From Achromobacter aegrifaciens (lineage in GTDB: Bacteria > Pseudomonadota > Gammaproteobacteria > Burkholderiales > Burkholderiaceae_B), in the NCBI RefSeq assembly GCF_902859735.1, contig NZ_CADIJY010000021.1, positions 18,002 through 82,001 of the forward strand: 64,000 nucleotides of DNA, given 5' to 3'. The notes beneath the pieces were generated by a model, which was not told the DNA's origin, made no database searches, and was given only the letters and a program-made list of their open reading frames with translations. Shown here in pieces: positions 1 to 9,271 of this stretch. Position 1 is the first letter of the stretch, and each line of letters begins with the position of its first letter. A program made the position numbers and the translations under genes.

Positions 1-79
1 TCAGCGGGATCAGCATGGTGAGCGCGAACATCACCATCGTCAGGCCCAGGATGTAGAGAGTGCCCAGGACGCGCTTCAT
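1..79 (-). CDS. trkH: TrkH potassium uptake protein, N-terminal fragment (runs off the window)
   Basis: The frame starts at the ATG at 79 and reads left out of the window, so only 26 residues are visible. They begin MKRVLGTLYILGLTMVMF, the short basic start and first hydrophobic helix typical of betaproteobacterial TrkH, the membrane subunit of the Trk potassium uptake system. The gene lies 51 bases downstream of trkA on the same strand, which supports the call because TrkA is the cytoplasmic regulatory subunit of the same transporter. A weak GGAT sequence precedes the start. The identification rests on the short N-terminus plus context. Confidence 0.75.
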   Translation of the reverse strand, partial: MKRVLGTLYILGLTMVMFALTMLIPL

Positions 80-130
80 GGAGCTATCCGGCCGCGCGCG
101 GCCCGCGCAGAAGGAAGGAGGCGGCGCGCA

Positions 131-1510
131 TCAGAAGAACGACGCCGAGACTTGGAACAGCTTTTCCACGCGCGGCATCTGCCGGCGCGAGGGCACGAAG
201 ACGATGACGTGGTCGTCGGATTCGATCACGGTGTCGGCGTCCGGCAGGATGATTTCGTCCTCCCGCACCAGCGCGCCGATGCTGGCGCCCTTGGGCAGGC
301 TGATCTGCCCGACCGCGCGCCCCACCACCTTGGAGGTGGAGCGGTCGCCGTGGGCGATGGCCTCCAGCGCTTCCGCCACGCCCTGGCGCAGCCGGTGCAC
401 GGCGGCCACGTCGCCACGGCGCACATGCCGCAGGAGTTCGCTCATGGTGGCCTGGGATGGCGACACGGCGATGTCGATATGGCTGCCCTGCATCAGTTCG
501 CCGTAGGCCTGGCGGTTGATCAGCGCGATCACCTTGCGCGCGCCCAGGCGCTTGGCCAGCAGCGAGGACATGATGTTGTCCTCGTCGTCGCTGGTCAGCG
601 CCAGCCAGGTGTCCATGTCCTCGATGTTCTCGCGTTCCAGCAGCGCCTCGTCGGTGCCGCTGCCGTGCAGCACCAGCACGCTGTCGGGCAACTGGGTCGC
701 CAGGTATTCGCAGCGCTTCTGGTCGCGCTCGATGATGCGGACGCTGTATTTTTCCTCGGCCAGTTGGCGCGCCAGGCGCAGGCCGATGTTGCCGCCGCCC
801 GCGATCATCACGCGACGCACGGCACGCTCGGCCTCACGCAGCTGCCGAACGGCGCGGCGCGCATCGCGCGAGTCCACCACCAGCACCACCTCGTCGCCCG
901 GGGCGACGACGGTACCGCTGCCGGCCCGCAGCGGCCTGCCGCCGCGCAGCACGTCGATCACGCGCGCCTTCACGTCGGGCCAGACGTCGCGCAGCTTGTC
1001 GACCGGCGAATGGGCCATCGGGCTGCCCGCCCCGACCCGCACGGTCACGACGCTGACCCGGCCTTCGGCGAACTCCACCACCTGCAGGGCCTCGGGAAAT
1101 TCGATCAGGCTGTGCAGATAGGTGGTGACGCTGCGCTCGGGGCTGATCAGGGCGTCGATGCAGAAGCCCTCTTCGCTCATGAGTTCCGGGTGTTCGGCGA
1201 ACTCCACCGAACGGATGCGGGCAATGCGGCGGGGAATGTTGAACAGCTGGCGCGCGATCTTGCAGGCCACCATATTGGCCGAATCCGAGGCCGCACAGGC
1301 GATCAGCAGGTCGGTGTCGGCGGCGCCAGCGGCCTCCAGCACCGAAACCTGCGAGCCGTCGCCATGGACGACGCGCAGGTCAAAGTGTTCTTGCAGGTAT
1401 TGGAGCTGGACAGGATCCGAATCGATCACCGTGATGTCGTTCTCTTCGGACACCAGGTTCTCGGCCACGCTGGTGCCTACGCGACCAGCGCCCATGATCA
1501 GGATCTTCAT
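131..1510 (-). CDS. trkA: Trk potassium transport regulatory subunit TrkA
   Basis: This 459-residue protein is the peripheral NAD-binding regulatory subunit of the Trk potassium uptake system and gates the TrkH channel from the cytoplasm. It has the usual duplicated layout: a Rossmann RCK_N domain with GAGRVG at residues 7-12, a TrkA_C domain, then a second RCK_N with GGGNIG near residue 240 and a second TrkA_C. Its length equals that of normal TrkA. Its start overlaps the end of the ntrX-like gene by 4 bp, so the two are probably translationally coupled, and trkH follows. The operon therefore joins a two-component system to potassium uptake. Confidence 0.96.
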   Translation of the reverse strand: MKILIMGAGRVGTSVAENLVSEENDITVIDSDPVQLQYLQEHFDLRVVHGDGSQVSVLEAAGAADTDLLIACAASDSANMVACKIARQLFNIPRRIARIRSVEFAEHPELMSEEGFCIDALISPERSVTTYLHSLIEFPEALQVVEFAEGRVSVVTVRVGAGSPMAHSPVDKLRDVWPDVKARVIDVLRGGRPLRAGSGTVVAPGDEVVLVVDSRDARRAVRQLREAERAVRRVMIAGGGNIGLRLARQLAEEKYSVRIIERDQKRCEYLATQLPDSVLVLHGSGTDEALLERENIEDMDTWLALTSDDEDNIMSSLLAKRLGARKVIALINRQAYGELMQGSHIDIAVSPSQATMSELLRHVRRGDVAAVHRLRQGVAEALEAIAHGDRSTSKVVGRAVGQISLPKGASIGALVREDEIILPDADTVIESDDHVIVFVPSRRQMPRVEKLFQVSASFF

Positions 1511-2199
1511 GAGCTCCGCTTGCGGGCGGACTCGATGCCCAATTGCTTGAGCTTGCGGTACAGGTGGGTGCGTTCCAGCCCCGTGCGTTCCGACACGCGG
1601 GTCATGCTGTGGCTTTCGCGGACCAGGTGGTATTCAAAATAGATGCGCTCGAATTCGTCGCGCGCCTCGCGCAGCGGTTGGTCCAGCGAAATGCTGCCCA
1701 GTTGGCCGTTGGACGTGACGGGGACTTCATTGGACGGCGCGGCGGCCTGGACCGGGGGATCGAGTTCGTCTTCCAGCGCCACCGCGGGGCTGGCCACGGC
1801 CGAATGCGCGGCGGCAGGCGCCGGATGCGGCGCGCGGCCGCGCGCCAGGCCGGCGGCGACCGTCTTCAGGAGGCGCTGCAGCGTGATCGGCTTTTCAAGG
1901 AAGTCCATGGCGCCGATGCGCGTGGCTTCGACTGCCGTGTCGATGGTGGCATGGCCGCTCATCATGATCACGGGCATGTCCAGCAGGCCTTGCGAGCCCC
2001 ATTCCTTGAGCAGGCTGACGCCGTCCGTGTCCGGCATCCAGATGTCCAGCAACACCAGGTCAGGACGCATGCGCAAGCGTGCGGCGCGCGCTTGCGCCGC
2101 GTTTTCAGCCAGCTCGACCGTGTGTCCTTCGTCGTATAGGATTTCCGACAAAAGCTCGCGTATACCGACTTCGTCGTCAACCACCAGAATTCTGGCCAT
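1507..2199 (-). CDS. ntrX: NtrX-like response regulator lacking the AAA+ domain
   Basis: This 230-residue response regulator pairs with the NtrY kinase encoded 11 bp upstream. Residues 1-120 are a receiver domain with the acidic pair D8-D9, phospho-acceptor D52 in LLDIWMPDTDG and K103 in FLEKP. Residues about 120-175 are an Ala/Pro-rich linker. Residues about 176-225 are an NtrX-type C-terminus (LREARDEFERIYFEYHL followed by a Fis-like helix-turn-helix ending LYRKLKQLGI). Classical NtrX is about 450 residues, with a central sigma-54 AAA+ ATPase carrying a GAFTGA loop and Walker motifs. None of that is present, and the reading frame is intact, so this looks like a settled short form and not a frameshift. 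Confidence 0.88.
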   Translation of the reverse strand: MARILVVDDEVGIRELLSEILYDEGHTVELAENAAQARAARLRMRPDLVLLDIWMPDTDGVSLLKEWGSQGLLDMPVIMMSGHATIDTAVEATRIGAMDFLEKPITLQRLLKTVAAGLARGRAPHPAPAAAHSAVASPAVALEDELDPPVQAAAPSNEVPVTSNGQLGSISLDQPLREARDEFERIYFEYHLVRESHSMTRVSERTGLERTHLYRKLKQLGIESARKRSS

Positions 2200-2210
2200 A
2201 AAGCATCCAC

Positions 2211-4526
2211 CTATTGCGTAGCCGCATTATCCTTTTCTTGCGCGGTCGCGTCCATAGTATCGGCCTCGGAAGCCAGCCGGGTCAACAATATGGAGATCCG
2301 CGCGCCCCCTTCCTTGCGGTTCGCAAGGTCTATACGCCCGCCGTGTTCTTCCACGATCTTGCGTACGATTGCCAATCCTAACCCAGTCCCGTGGGACTTG
2401 GTGGTGACGTAGGGCTCGAACGCGCGCTGCATGACCTGGGGAGGAAAGCCCGGGCCCGTGTCGGCGACCGTGAACCTGAGCGCCTGATGGGCCGCCCGGT
2501 CGGGCTGCTCGCTGCGCATGAGCTGCGTGGTCACGCTGACCCGCCCTTGCCCGCCCTGCTCGGCGATCGCGTCGCGGGCATTGGACATCAGGTTATGGAT
2601 CACCTGCCGCAACTGGGTGGGATCGCCCTCGATGGGCGGCAGGTCCGGCGCCAGCGTCACGTCCAGATTCAGGGCCTTTTCGGCCAGGCGCGACGAACCG
2701 CCTTCGGGCTCCCAGCCGTACAGCGACAGCACGTCCGCCACCAGGGCGTTGAAGTCGATGCGTTGCATCACGGCCGGCGGCGTGCGGGCATATTCGCGGA
2801 AGTCGTCCACCATCTGCTTGAGCGATGCCACCTGGTTGACGATGGTATTGGTAGACCGTGCCACGATCTGGGCCTCGGCGGGAGGCAGCTTGCCCTCCAG
2901 CTTCATCGCCAGGCGCTCGGCCGATAGCTGGATCGGCGTAAGCGGGTTCTTGATCTCGTGCGCCAGCCTGCGGGCGACTTCGCCCCAGGCCACGGTCCGG
3001 TTGGCCGAGATCACTTCCGTGATGTCGTCAAACACCACCAGATAGCCGTTGCCGCGCCCGTCCACGCGCAGATGCGTGCCGCGCGCCAGCAGGGTCAGGG
3101 GCTGCGAGCCAGCGGGCGCGTCGTCCTGGCCCGGGGCGATCTCGAATTGCTGCTGCCAGTGCTGGCGCTCGGACCCCACCGCGGCGTGGGCGGAAAAAGC
3201 CTGCCGCACGATGTTGGCGAACTCCAGCATGCCGGCCACGGTTTCCAGCGGCCGTCCGATCACCGAGCGCAGGTCCGCGCCCAGGATGGTCTGGGCGCCC
3301 TGGTTGACGGTGGTGACGCGGAACGATTCGTCGAACACCAGCACCCCGGAGGATAGGTTCGACAGCACGCTTTCCAGATAGACATTGGAGCGTTCCAGCT
3401 GCTGCCGGTTGCTCTCGACCATGCGGCGGGCCTCGTCGAGCTGGCGTGTCATGGCGTTGAACGAACGCGTGAGCTGGCCGACTTCGTCGCGCTCGGGCGG
3501 CTCGGGCAAGGGCCGGTAGTCGCCCACGCCCACGGCCTGCGTGCCGCCCGCCAGGCTGAGCAGCGGGCGCACCAGCCGCTTGGACAATGAGAGCGCCACC
3601 GCGATGGCGCCGAAGGCCGCCAGCAGCAAGGCCAGGGTCAGGGTGATGCCGTACAGCTTGCGCAAGCCCAGCCGCGACAGCGCCAGCTCCTGGTAGTCGC
3701 GAAAACCCTGCTGCACCAGATTGGCGTTGTGGGCGATCTGCTCGGGTACCGGCTGCAGCAGCTGCAGCCAACGCGGTTCGGATGCCGGTCCCAACAGGTT
3801 GTCGTAGCGGTCGGGGCCGGTCAGCGGAATCACCACCCGCAGGTGCAGCCCGCCTTCAGCGCCGGGGGTCACCGGGTCATCGGCCTCGGCGGCGGAGTAG
3901 CCGCGCGCCAGCCGCAGCTGGTTCATGACGGTGGACGGCGGCATCGCGGGCAGCAATTGCCCGTACTGGCTGGTGGAGAACGCGATCATGCGCCCGCTGC
4001 CGGTAAAGACCATGGCTTCCTGCACGCCGTTGGCCTCGCGCAGCCGCGTCAAGGCGAGCGTCACGCCGCTGTCGGAACTGCGGTTCAGTTCCATCGCCAT
4101 GGAGCGCGCACGCGCGTCCAGGTCGGCCAGCAGCGAATCCAGCGCGGCGCGGCCCAGGTTCAGGCCCGCCTCCAGCGCCGTGTCCACGCGCACGTTGAAC
4201 CAGGATTCGATCGAGCGCGACATGAACTGCACCGACACGGTGTAGATCAGGGCGCCGGGCACCACGCCGATCAGCGCAAACGCCAGGGAAAAACGGGCCG
4301 TCAGCCGCGCGCCGAACTGGCGTCGACGGATCTGCCGCGCCAGCCTCACGGTCAGCGCCACCACCCAGATGAAGAGCGCCAGCGCAAAAATGCCATTCAG
4401 CACCAGCAGCGTGTCGTAGTAGCGCGCAAAGCGCGAGGCATTGCCGGTGGACCACGCCAACAGCCCCAGCAATGCCAGGCCGCTTGCGGCGCCAACCATC
4501 AGGGCCAGCCGAAGCACAAGCCTCAT
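2211..4526 (-). CDS. ntrY: NtrY-type membrane sensor histidine kinase
   Basis: This 771-residue inner-membrane sensor kinase is the likely partner of the adjacent NtrX-like regulator. The N-terminus has several membrane helices around a periplasmic region, then come a HAMP segment (KRLVRPLLSLAGG), a PAS-like region, a HisKA phospho-acceptor box RLAHEIKNPLTPIQL, an N box (NLMSNARDAI), and G boxes DTGPGFP and GTGLGLAIV. A longer frame begins at 4574, but the ATG at 4526 overlaps the stop of the upstream DUF4390 gene as ATGA and opens directly with the first membrane helix (MRLVLRLALMVGAASG), so it is preferred. NtrY kinases respond to nitrogen or redox state in other proteobacteria; the signal here is unknown. 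Confidence 0.92.
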   Translation of the reverse strand: MRLVLRLALMVGAASGLALLGLLAWSTGNASRFARYYDTLLVLNGIFALALFIWVVALTVRLARQIRRRQFGARLTARFSLAFALIGVVPGALIYTVSVQFMSRSIESWFNVRVDTALEAGLNLGRAALDSLLADLDARARSMAMELNRSSDSGVTLALTRLREANGVQEAMVFTGSGRMIAFSTSQYGQLLPAMPPSTVMNQLRLARGYSAAEADDPVTPGAEGGLHLRVVIPLTGPDRYDNLLGPASEPRWLQLLQPVPEQIAHNANLVQQGFRDYQELALSRLGLRKLYGITLTLALLLAAFGAIAVALSLSKRLVRPLLSLAGGTQAVGVGDYRPLPEPPERDEVGQLTRSFNAMTRQLDEARRMVESNRQQLERSNVYLESVLSNLSSGVLVFDESFRVTTVNQGAQTILGADLRSVIGRPLETVAGMLEFANIVRQAFSAHAAVGSERQHWQQQFEIAPGQDDAPAGSQPLTLLARGTHLRVDGRGNGYLVVFDDITEVISANRTVAWGEVARRLAHEIKNPLTPIQLSAERLAMKLEGKLPPAEAQIVARSTNTIVNQVASLKQMVDDFREYARTPPAVMQRIDFNALVADVLSLYGWEPEGGSSRLAEKALNLDVTLAPDLPPIEGDPTQLRQVIHNLMSNARDAIAEQGGQGRVSVTTQLMRSEQPDRAAHQALRFTVADTGPGFPPQVMQRAFEPYVTTKSHGTGLGLAIVRKIVEEHGGRIDLANRKEGGARISILLTRLASEADTMDATAQEKDNAATQ

Positions 4527-5113
4527 GACGGGTCTTTCTCCTTGTCGCTGAGCACGAACGTGAAGTCCATCCACGGCGTCGACTGTACCCAGGAGCTGCT
4601 GTTCAGGGCGTTGACCTGGAAGGGCCGCGGCAGCAGCGACGTATCCAGGCGCAGGCGCAACTGGCCGCCGTACAGCACGCCCGCATCGAAGTCGGCGGCG
4701 TCCGCCACCGGCCAGTTGCGGATATGCCGGATGACCCCCATGGCGTCATCCAGCGAGGCGACTGGAAAGGTAAGTTCGCCCACGCCCACCCGCCATTGCC
4801 GGGTCAGGGCGTTGTAGATGATGCGCCAGGTGCGGGACGTGTCGACCAGGGACTTGTCGAACCACCACCAGCGTTCGCGCGTGACGGTGAGGTCGGCGGT
4901 GAGATACAGCGGCACTCCGCGCTGGGCGGCTTCGCGCAGCTGCGAGTTCAGTTCGAACTCGATGTCCGCGTCGATCTGGAGCTGGCCGTCTCGAACCGCC
5001 GGGCGAACTTCGGTGACCTTGGGTTCCGCCCCATGCGCCTGCCCGCCCGGCACGAAGGAAAGCAAGGCAGATGCGAGCAACAACCCGAGAAATAAGCGCG
5101 GAATAATGGACAT
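4523..5113 (-). CDS. DUF4390 exported protein
   Basis: This 196-residue protein has an N-terminal signal sequence (MSIIPRLFLGLLLASALLSF, cleavage probably after GQAHGA near residue 29), so it is exported to the periplasm. The mature part matches the DUF4390 family, which occurs beside ntrY in betaproteobacteria; recognisable features are a Trp-rich stretch RERWWWFDKSLVD and the phrase RTWRIIYNALTRQWRVG. No catalytic motif is visible. It lies 40 bp after rsmB and overlaps ntrY by 4 bp, so it could influence the sensor's periplasmic domain. That role is inference from position only. Confidence 0.88.
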   Translation of the reverse strand: MSIIPRLFLGLLLASALLSFVPGGQAHGAEPKVTEVRPAVRDGQLQIDADIEFELNSQLREAAQRGVPLYLTADLTVTRERWWWFDKSLVDTSRTWRIIYNALTRQWRVGVGELTFPVASLDDAMGVIRHIRNWPVADAADFDAGVLYGGQLRLRLDTSLLPRPFQVNALNSSSWVQSTPWMDFTFVLSDKEKDPS

Positions 5114-5153
5114 ACGGCACCGGAACTACGTCATGCCCCCTATTCTTGGCGAT

Positions 5154-6491
5154 TCAGGACTGCTTGGCAAACAAGGCGTAGAAAAACCCGTCGCGCTGCG
5201 CCGCAGGTGTTGCATCGACCGCAACTGGCAGCAATTGGCCGGGCGCGTCCAGGCGCTGCGCCTCCGGATGGCGCTGCATGAACTCCAGCGCCTGGCGCGT
5301 ACCCTCGATCGGGAAGATCGAGCAGGTCACGTAAAGCAGCCGCCCACCGGGCGCCACGGTGCGCCAGAGCGCGTCCAGGATGCTGGCCTGCAGGGTGGCC
5401 GTGCGACGCACGTCGTTCTCGCGCCGCAGCCAGCGGATGTCGGGATGGCGGCGCACGATGCCCGAGGCCGTGCAGGGGACGTCGGCCAGCACGGCGTCGA
5501 ACGGCTTGCCGTCCCACCAGGCGTCCAGGTCTGCCGCATCCGCCGCTTTCAACTGGACACGATCGCTTGCCAGACCCAGCCGGTCCAGGTTCTGCCCGAC
5601 GCGGGCCAGCCGGTCGGCGTCGGCATCCAGCGCCAGCAGGTCGATATCGGCCAGCTCCAGCAGGTGGGCGGTCTTGCCGCCAGGGGCCGAGCAGGCGTCC
5701 AGCACCCGCATGCCGTCGGCAGGCGCCAGCAGTTCGGCCGCCAGTTGCGCGCCGGCGTCCTGCACCGACCACCAGCCCTCGGCAAAGCCGGGCAGTTGCG
5801 TGACCGGCTTGGGCGTGGCCAGTACCAGGCCGGACTGGCCCACAGGTTCGGCCGCCAGGCCGGCGGCCTGGAAGGCGGCCAACACCTGCTCGCGGCTGGC
5901 GCGGCGACGATTGACCCGCAGGGTCAGCGGCGCGGGCACATTGGCCGCAGCCAGGATCTCGCGCCATTCCCGCGGATAGGCCACGCTCAGCTGCTTGACC
6001 CACCAGCCGGGGTGGTTCCATTGGGCCTCGGGGCTGTCCGCCACGGCAGCCTCGAGCGCCGCGCGCTCGCGCAGGAAACGACGCAGGCAGGCGTTGAGCA
6101 TGCCCTTATAGGAAGCCAGGGCGCGGCTGCGGGAGGCCGCCGTCACGGCCTGGTCCACCACCGTGTGCGCCGCGTAGACCGGCATGCCCGGCAGGGCGGC
6201 GGCGGCATCGCCTTCTTCCTTCAGCAGGGTCAGCGACACCAGCAACAAAGATTCGAACAACACGCTGGGATAGCGCTGCACCATCTCGCGGCCCACGGCG
6301 TCGGCCCAGCCCAGGTAACGCATGGCATGGAACGACACGGCCTGCGTGGCGGGCCGCAGGGCCGATTCCACGTCGGCCAACGCGTCCGTCAGGGAGCGGC
6401 CGTCCAGCACGCCCTCGACCACCTCCGCGCTGGAAAGCAGGACGGAGGACAGCGGAGGGGCCAGATTGGGGGAGTCGGAACGCGTGGACAT
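5154..6491 (-). CDS. rsmB: 16S rRNA (cytosine(967)-C(5))-methyltransferase RsmB
   Basis: The 445-residue product methylates C967 of 16S rRNA using S-adenosylmethionine. The first 150 residues or so form a NusB-like RNA-binding domain. The C-terminal half is the Rossmann methyltransferase with SAM motif LDACSAPGGKTAHLLEL and the two cysteine motifs DVPCTASG and YVTCSIFP, which carry the release and nucleophilic cysteines of the RsmB/RsmF family. It heads the minus-strand run rsmB-DUF4390-ntrY-ntrX-trkA-trkH. In E. coli, def-fmt-rsmB-trkA are contiguous; here fmt-def lie about 7 kb away on the same strand. Confidence 0.96.
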   Translation of the reverse strand: MSTRSDSPNLAPPLSSVLLSSAEVVEGVLDGRSLTDALADVESALRPATQAVSFHAMRYLGWADAVGREMVQRYPSVLFESLLLVSLTLLKEEGDAAAALPGMPVYAAHTVVDQAVTAASRSRALASYKGMLNACLRRFLRERAALEAAVADSPEAQWNHPGWWVKQLSVAYPREWREILAAANVPAPLTLRVNRRRASREQVLAAFQAAGLAAEPVGQSGLVLATPKPVTQLPGFAEGWWSVQDAGAQLAAELLAPADGMRVLDACSAPGGKTAHLLELADIDLLALDADADRLARVGQNLDRLGLASDRVQLKAADAADLDAWWDGKPFDAVLADVPCTASGIVRRHPDIRWLRRENDVRRTATLQASILDALWRTVAPGGRLLYVTCSIFPIEGTRQALEFMQRHPEAQRLDAPGQLLPVAVDATPAAQRDGFFYALFAKQS

Positions 6492-6583
6492 GATGCAAAT
6501 TCAGGAGATAAGACCGCTATGGTAGCCGGACCTGGACGAATGGCGGCCGTCGCGGCACACTGGCCCCAGCCACGGAGCCCCTC

Positions 6584-7216
6584 ATGACCCTCGCCACCCT
6601 GCTGCTCTTCATCCTGGCCTCGGCCGTCACCATCATCACGCCGGGCCCCACCGTCCTGCTCGCCATGAGCAACGGTTCGCGCCACGGCGTGCGCGCTGCC
6701 TGCTGGGGCATGGCCGGCGCGGTGCTGGCCGACCTGGTCCTGATCGGCGCGGTGGCGTCGGGCCTGGGCGTGGTGCTGGCGGCGTCCGAAATCGCCTTCC
6801 AGCTCATCAAATGGGTGGGCGCGGCCTATCTGGCGTACCTGGGCTGGAAGATGCTGCGCTCGGACGCGGCGCTGGTCATGCCCGCCGCCCAGGCGGATGC
6901 CCGGCGTCCGGCCGGCCTGGCGCTGGGCCTGCGCAGCTTCGCGGTGGCGCTGACCAACCCCAAGGCGCTGCTGTTCATGTCCGCCTTCCTGCCCCAGTTC
7001 ATCAATCCCGCCGCCCCTCTGCTGGCGCAGTACGCCGTACTGGCCGGGGTCATGGCGCTAATGAACATCGCCGTGATGCTGGCCTACGCCGCGCTGGGCG
7101 CGCAGATGGTGCGCGCCTTCCAGGGCGCTGGCCTGCGCTGGCTGAACCGCGTCTGCGGGGGACTGCTGATCGGGCTGGCGGGGACGCTGGCGCTGTATCG
7201 GCGCAGCGCGCCTTGA
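6584..7216 (+). CDS. LysE/RhtB-family amino acid exporter
   Basis: This 210-residue integral membrane protein belongs to the LysE/RhtB translocator family, which exports amino acids and derivatives by a proton- or sodium-coupled mechanism. The family signature near the N-terminus reads TIITPGPTVLLAMSNGSRHG, and about six hydrophobic segments follow, with the conserved ALTNPKALLFMSAFLPQF in the middle. A GGAG Shine-Dalgarno lies 8 bp before the ATG. It is divergent from rsmB, with 92 bp between. The substrate cannot be read from sequence. Confidence 0.92.
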   Translation: MTLATLLLFILASAVTIITPGPTVLLAMSNGSRHGVRAACWGMAGAVLADLVLIGAVASGLGVVLAASEIAFQLIKWVGAAYLAYLGWKMLRSDAALVMPAAQADARRPAGLALGLRSFAVALTNPKALLFMSAFLPQFINPAAPLLAQYAVLAGVMALMNIAVMLAYAALGAQMVRAFQGAGLRWLNRVCGGLLIGLAGTLALYRRSAP

Positions 7217-7361
7217 TGCAACCTCGATTCCAAATCCCGCACGGATACACGTTGGGCAGCACCCAACAACGCGGATGCATCGGTCCGCCTCGCGACCGCA
7301 CTACGCGCGGGGATGATTCCTGATAGCAGGCACATCGCGCTAAGCGCCCCGCGCTCGACCT

Positions 7362-7379
7362 ACGGCAATGCCGTATAAT
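7362..7379 (+). promoter_or_regulatory. Palindrome joined to a consensus -10 box upstream of the HTH gene
   Basis: A perfect 6-1-6 inverted repeat, ACGGCA-A-TGCCGT (7362-7374), shares its last base with a consensus TATAAT (7374-7379). It lies about 80 bp upstream of the small HTH gene. A protein bound to the palindrome would block the -10 region, so autoregulation by the HTH protein is plausible. No good -35 box is seen at 16-18 bp spacing. The rest of the 245-bp gap (7217-7461) shows no gene and no partner toxin remnant. Confidence 0.45.
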
Positions 7380-7461
7380 TAAAAATTCGCCTTCGCCGCC
7401 CATCCTGGTGCGATGGCCTGAACCCTGGGACGCCACACAGGCGCCCGACTTTTGAAGAGCC

Positions 7462-7719
7462 ATGAAGAATGCTGCCCCGACGGCGCGCAGCGTACCGTGG
7501 CAGGCGTCGCATATCAGCGAAGCACGCAGCCGCGTGGGCCTGCCTCAAACGGATTTCGCTGAACTGCTGGGCGTGAGCGTACGCACTCTGCAAGATTGGG
7601 AGCAAGGACGGCGCACCCCCTCGGGCGCGGCGAAGACCCTGCTGCAGGTAGCAATGATGCACCCCGAGACCCTGCGAGAGCTGCCCCCGTGGCCCGCCAA
7701 CGAACACGCTGAATCCTGA
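7462..7719 (+). CDS. Small XRE/HigA-type helix-turn-helix regulator, orphan
   Basis: This 85-residue DNA-binding protein consists almost entirely of a helix-turn-helix domain: residues about 18-65 include ISEARSRVGLPQTDFAELL, then GVSVRTLQDWEQGRRTPSG, the pattern of antitoxins of the HigA/NadS type and of phage-like XRE repressors. Such proteins are usually encoded next to a RelE/HigB toxin, but no toxin frame is found on either side. It lies 83 bp upstream of rimO on the same strand. It is either a stand-alone regulator or an antitoxin that lost its toxin; the sequence does not decide. Confidence 0.82.
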   Translation: MKNAAPTARSVPWQASHISEARSRVGLPQTDFAELLGVSVRTLQDWEQGRRTPSGAAKTLLQVAMMHPETLRELPPWPANEHAES

Positions 7720-7802
7720 GGCCAGCCGCCCCGGCCTCGCCCGACACGAACAACACATCCGCCGCGCGACACGTTTGCCGCGCGATTTTTTGGTGAACGA
7801 CA

Positions 7803-9236
7803 TTGGAAATCCTCGAAACCTCCCGGCCTGGCAAGGGCCCCGGCAAGGCCAACGACGCTGACGCGAACGCGTCCGCCACCTCCGCCCTGGCCGACACCAT
7901 CGCCGCCGCCAACGCCGACGGCCGGACCCCGCGCGTGGGATTCGTTTCCCTGGGCTGTCCCAAGGCCCTGGTCGACTCCGAGCGCATCCTGACCCAACTG
8001 CGCACCGAAGGGTACGTAGTCACGCCCGAGTACAACGATGCCGACGTGGTCGTCGTCAATACCTGCGGCTTCATCGACAGCGCCAAGGCGGAATCGCTGG
8101 AGGCCATTGGCGAAGCCCTGGCCGAGAACGGCAAGGTCATCGTGACCGGCTGCATGGGCGTCGAGGAATCGGTGATCCGCGACGTGCACCCCAGCGTGCT
8201 GGCCGTGACCGGCCCGCAGCAATACGAAGAGGTGGTGCGCGCGGTGCACGAGGCAGCGCCGCCCAAGAAGGACCACAATCCCTACCTGGACCTGGTGCCG
8301 CCCCAAGGCATCAAGCTCACGCCGCGGCACTACGCCTATCTGAAGATTTCGGAAGGCTGTAATCACCGCTGCAGCTTCTGCATCATCCCGTCGATGCGCG
8401 GCGACCTGGTCAGCCGGCCGGTGGGCGATGTGCTCAGCGAAGCCGAGCGCCTGGTCAAGGCGGGCGTGAAGGAATTGCTGGTGATCTCGCAGGACACCAG
8501 CGCCTATGGCGTGGACGTGAAGTACCGCAGCGGCTTCTGGAACGGCCGTCCGGTGAAGACCCGCATGACCGAGCTCTGTACGGCCTTGTCCGAGATGGGC
8601 GTGTGGACGCGCCTGCACTACGTGTATCCGTACCCGCACGTGGACGAAGTGATCCCGCTGATGGCCGAGGGCAAGATCCTGCCCTACCTGGACATCCCGT
8701 TCCAGCACGCCAGCCCGCGCATCCTGAAGGCCATGAAGCGCCCGGCCTTCGAGGACAAGACCCTGGCCCGCATCAAGCGCTGGCGCGAGATCTGTCCGGA
8801 CCTGACGATCCGTTCGACCTTCATCGTCGGCTTCCCCGGAGAAACCGAGGAAGACTTCCAGTACCTGCTGGACTGGATGCAGGAAGCGCAGCTGGACCGC
8901 GTGGGCTGTTTCCAGTATTCGCCGGTGGAAGGCGCGCCCGCGAACCTGCTGGACAATCCGGTGCCGGACGAGGTCAAGCAGGAACGCTGGGAACGCTTCA
9001 TGGAGCTGCAGCAATCGATCTCCGCCGCCCGCCTGGCCAGGAAGGTGGGCCGCGAGATCGACGTGCTGATCGACGAAGTGGACGAAGACGGCGCCGTGGG
9101 CCGCAGCAGCGCCGATGCGCCTGAAATCGACGGCTGCGTCTACGTCAGCTCGGACAAGCCCCTGAAGGCAGGCGATCTGGTGCGCGCCCGCGTCACCGAT
9201 TCCGACGAATACGACCTCTGGGCCGACGCGATCTGA
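7803..9236 (+). CDS. rimO: Ribosomal protein S12 methylthiotransferase RimO
   Basis: The 477-residue radical-SAM enzyme adds a methylthio group to an aspartate of ribosomal protein S12. It has an N-terminal UPF0004 domain ([27 protein letters not shown]), a radical-SAM core whose iron-sulfur cluster cysteines are C186, C190 and C193 in GCNHRCSFC, and a C-terminal TRAM domain ([32 protein letters not shown]). The start is TTG at 7803: an in-frame stop lies three codons upstream and there is no ATG before the conserved core. The extra N-terminal 40 residues are Ala/Asp-rich and not part of the domain. Confidence 0.95.
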   Translation: MEILETSRPGKGPGKANDADANASATSALADTIAAANADGRTPRVGFVSLGCPKALVDSERILTQLRTEGYVVTPEYNDADVVVVNTCGFIDSAKAESLEAIGEALAENGKVIVTGCMGVEESVIRDVHPSVLAVTGPQQYEEVVRAVHEAAPPKKDHNPYLDLVPPQGIKLTPRHYAYLKISEGCNHRCSFCIIPSMRGDLVSRPVGDVLSEAERLVKAGVKELLVISQDTSAYGVDVKYRSGFWNGRPVKTRMTELCTALSEMGVWTRLHYVYPYPHVDEVIPLMAEGKILPYLDIPFQHASPRILKAMKRPAFEDKTLARIKRWREICPDLTIRSTFIVGFPGETEEDFQYLLDWMQEAQLDRVGCFQYSPVEGAPANLLDNPVPDEVKQERWERFMELQQSISAARLARKVGREIDVLIDEVDEDGAVGRSSADAPEIDGCVYVSSDKPLKAGDLVRARVTDSDEYDLWADAI

Positions 9237-9271
9237 ATCCGCTCCTGCGCGCGGCGCCCGCCGCGCGCAGC

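Noticed and set aside
152-1642. Long 496-codon plus-strand frame opposite trkA
   Set aside because: It is the antisense shadow of trkA, His/Gln/Arg-rich and without domain character, as expected opposite a GC-rich gene.
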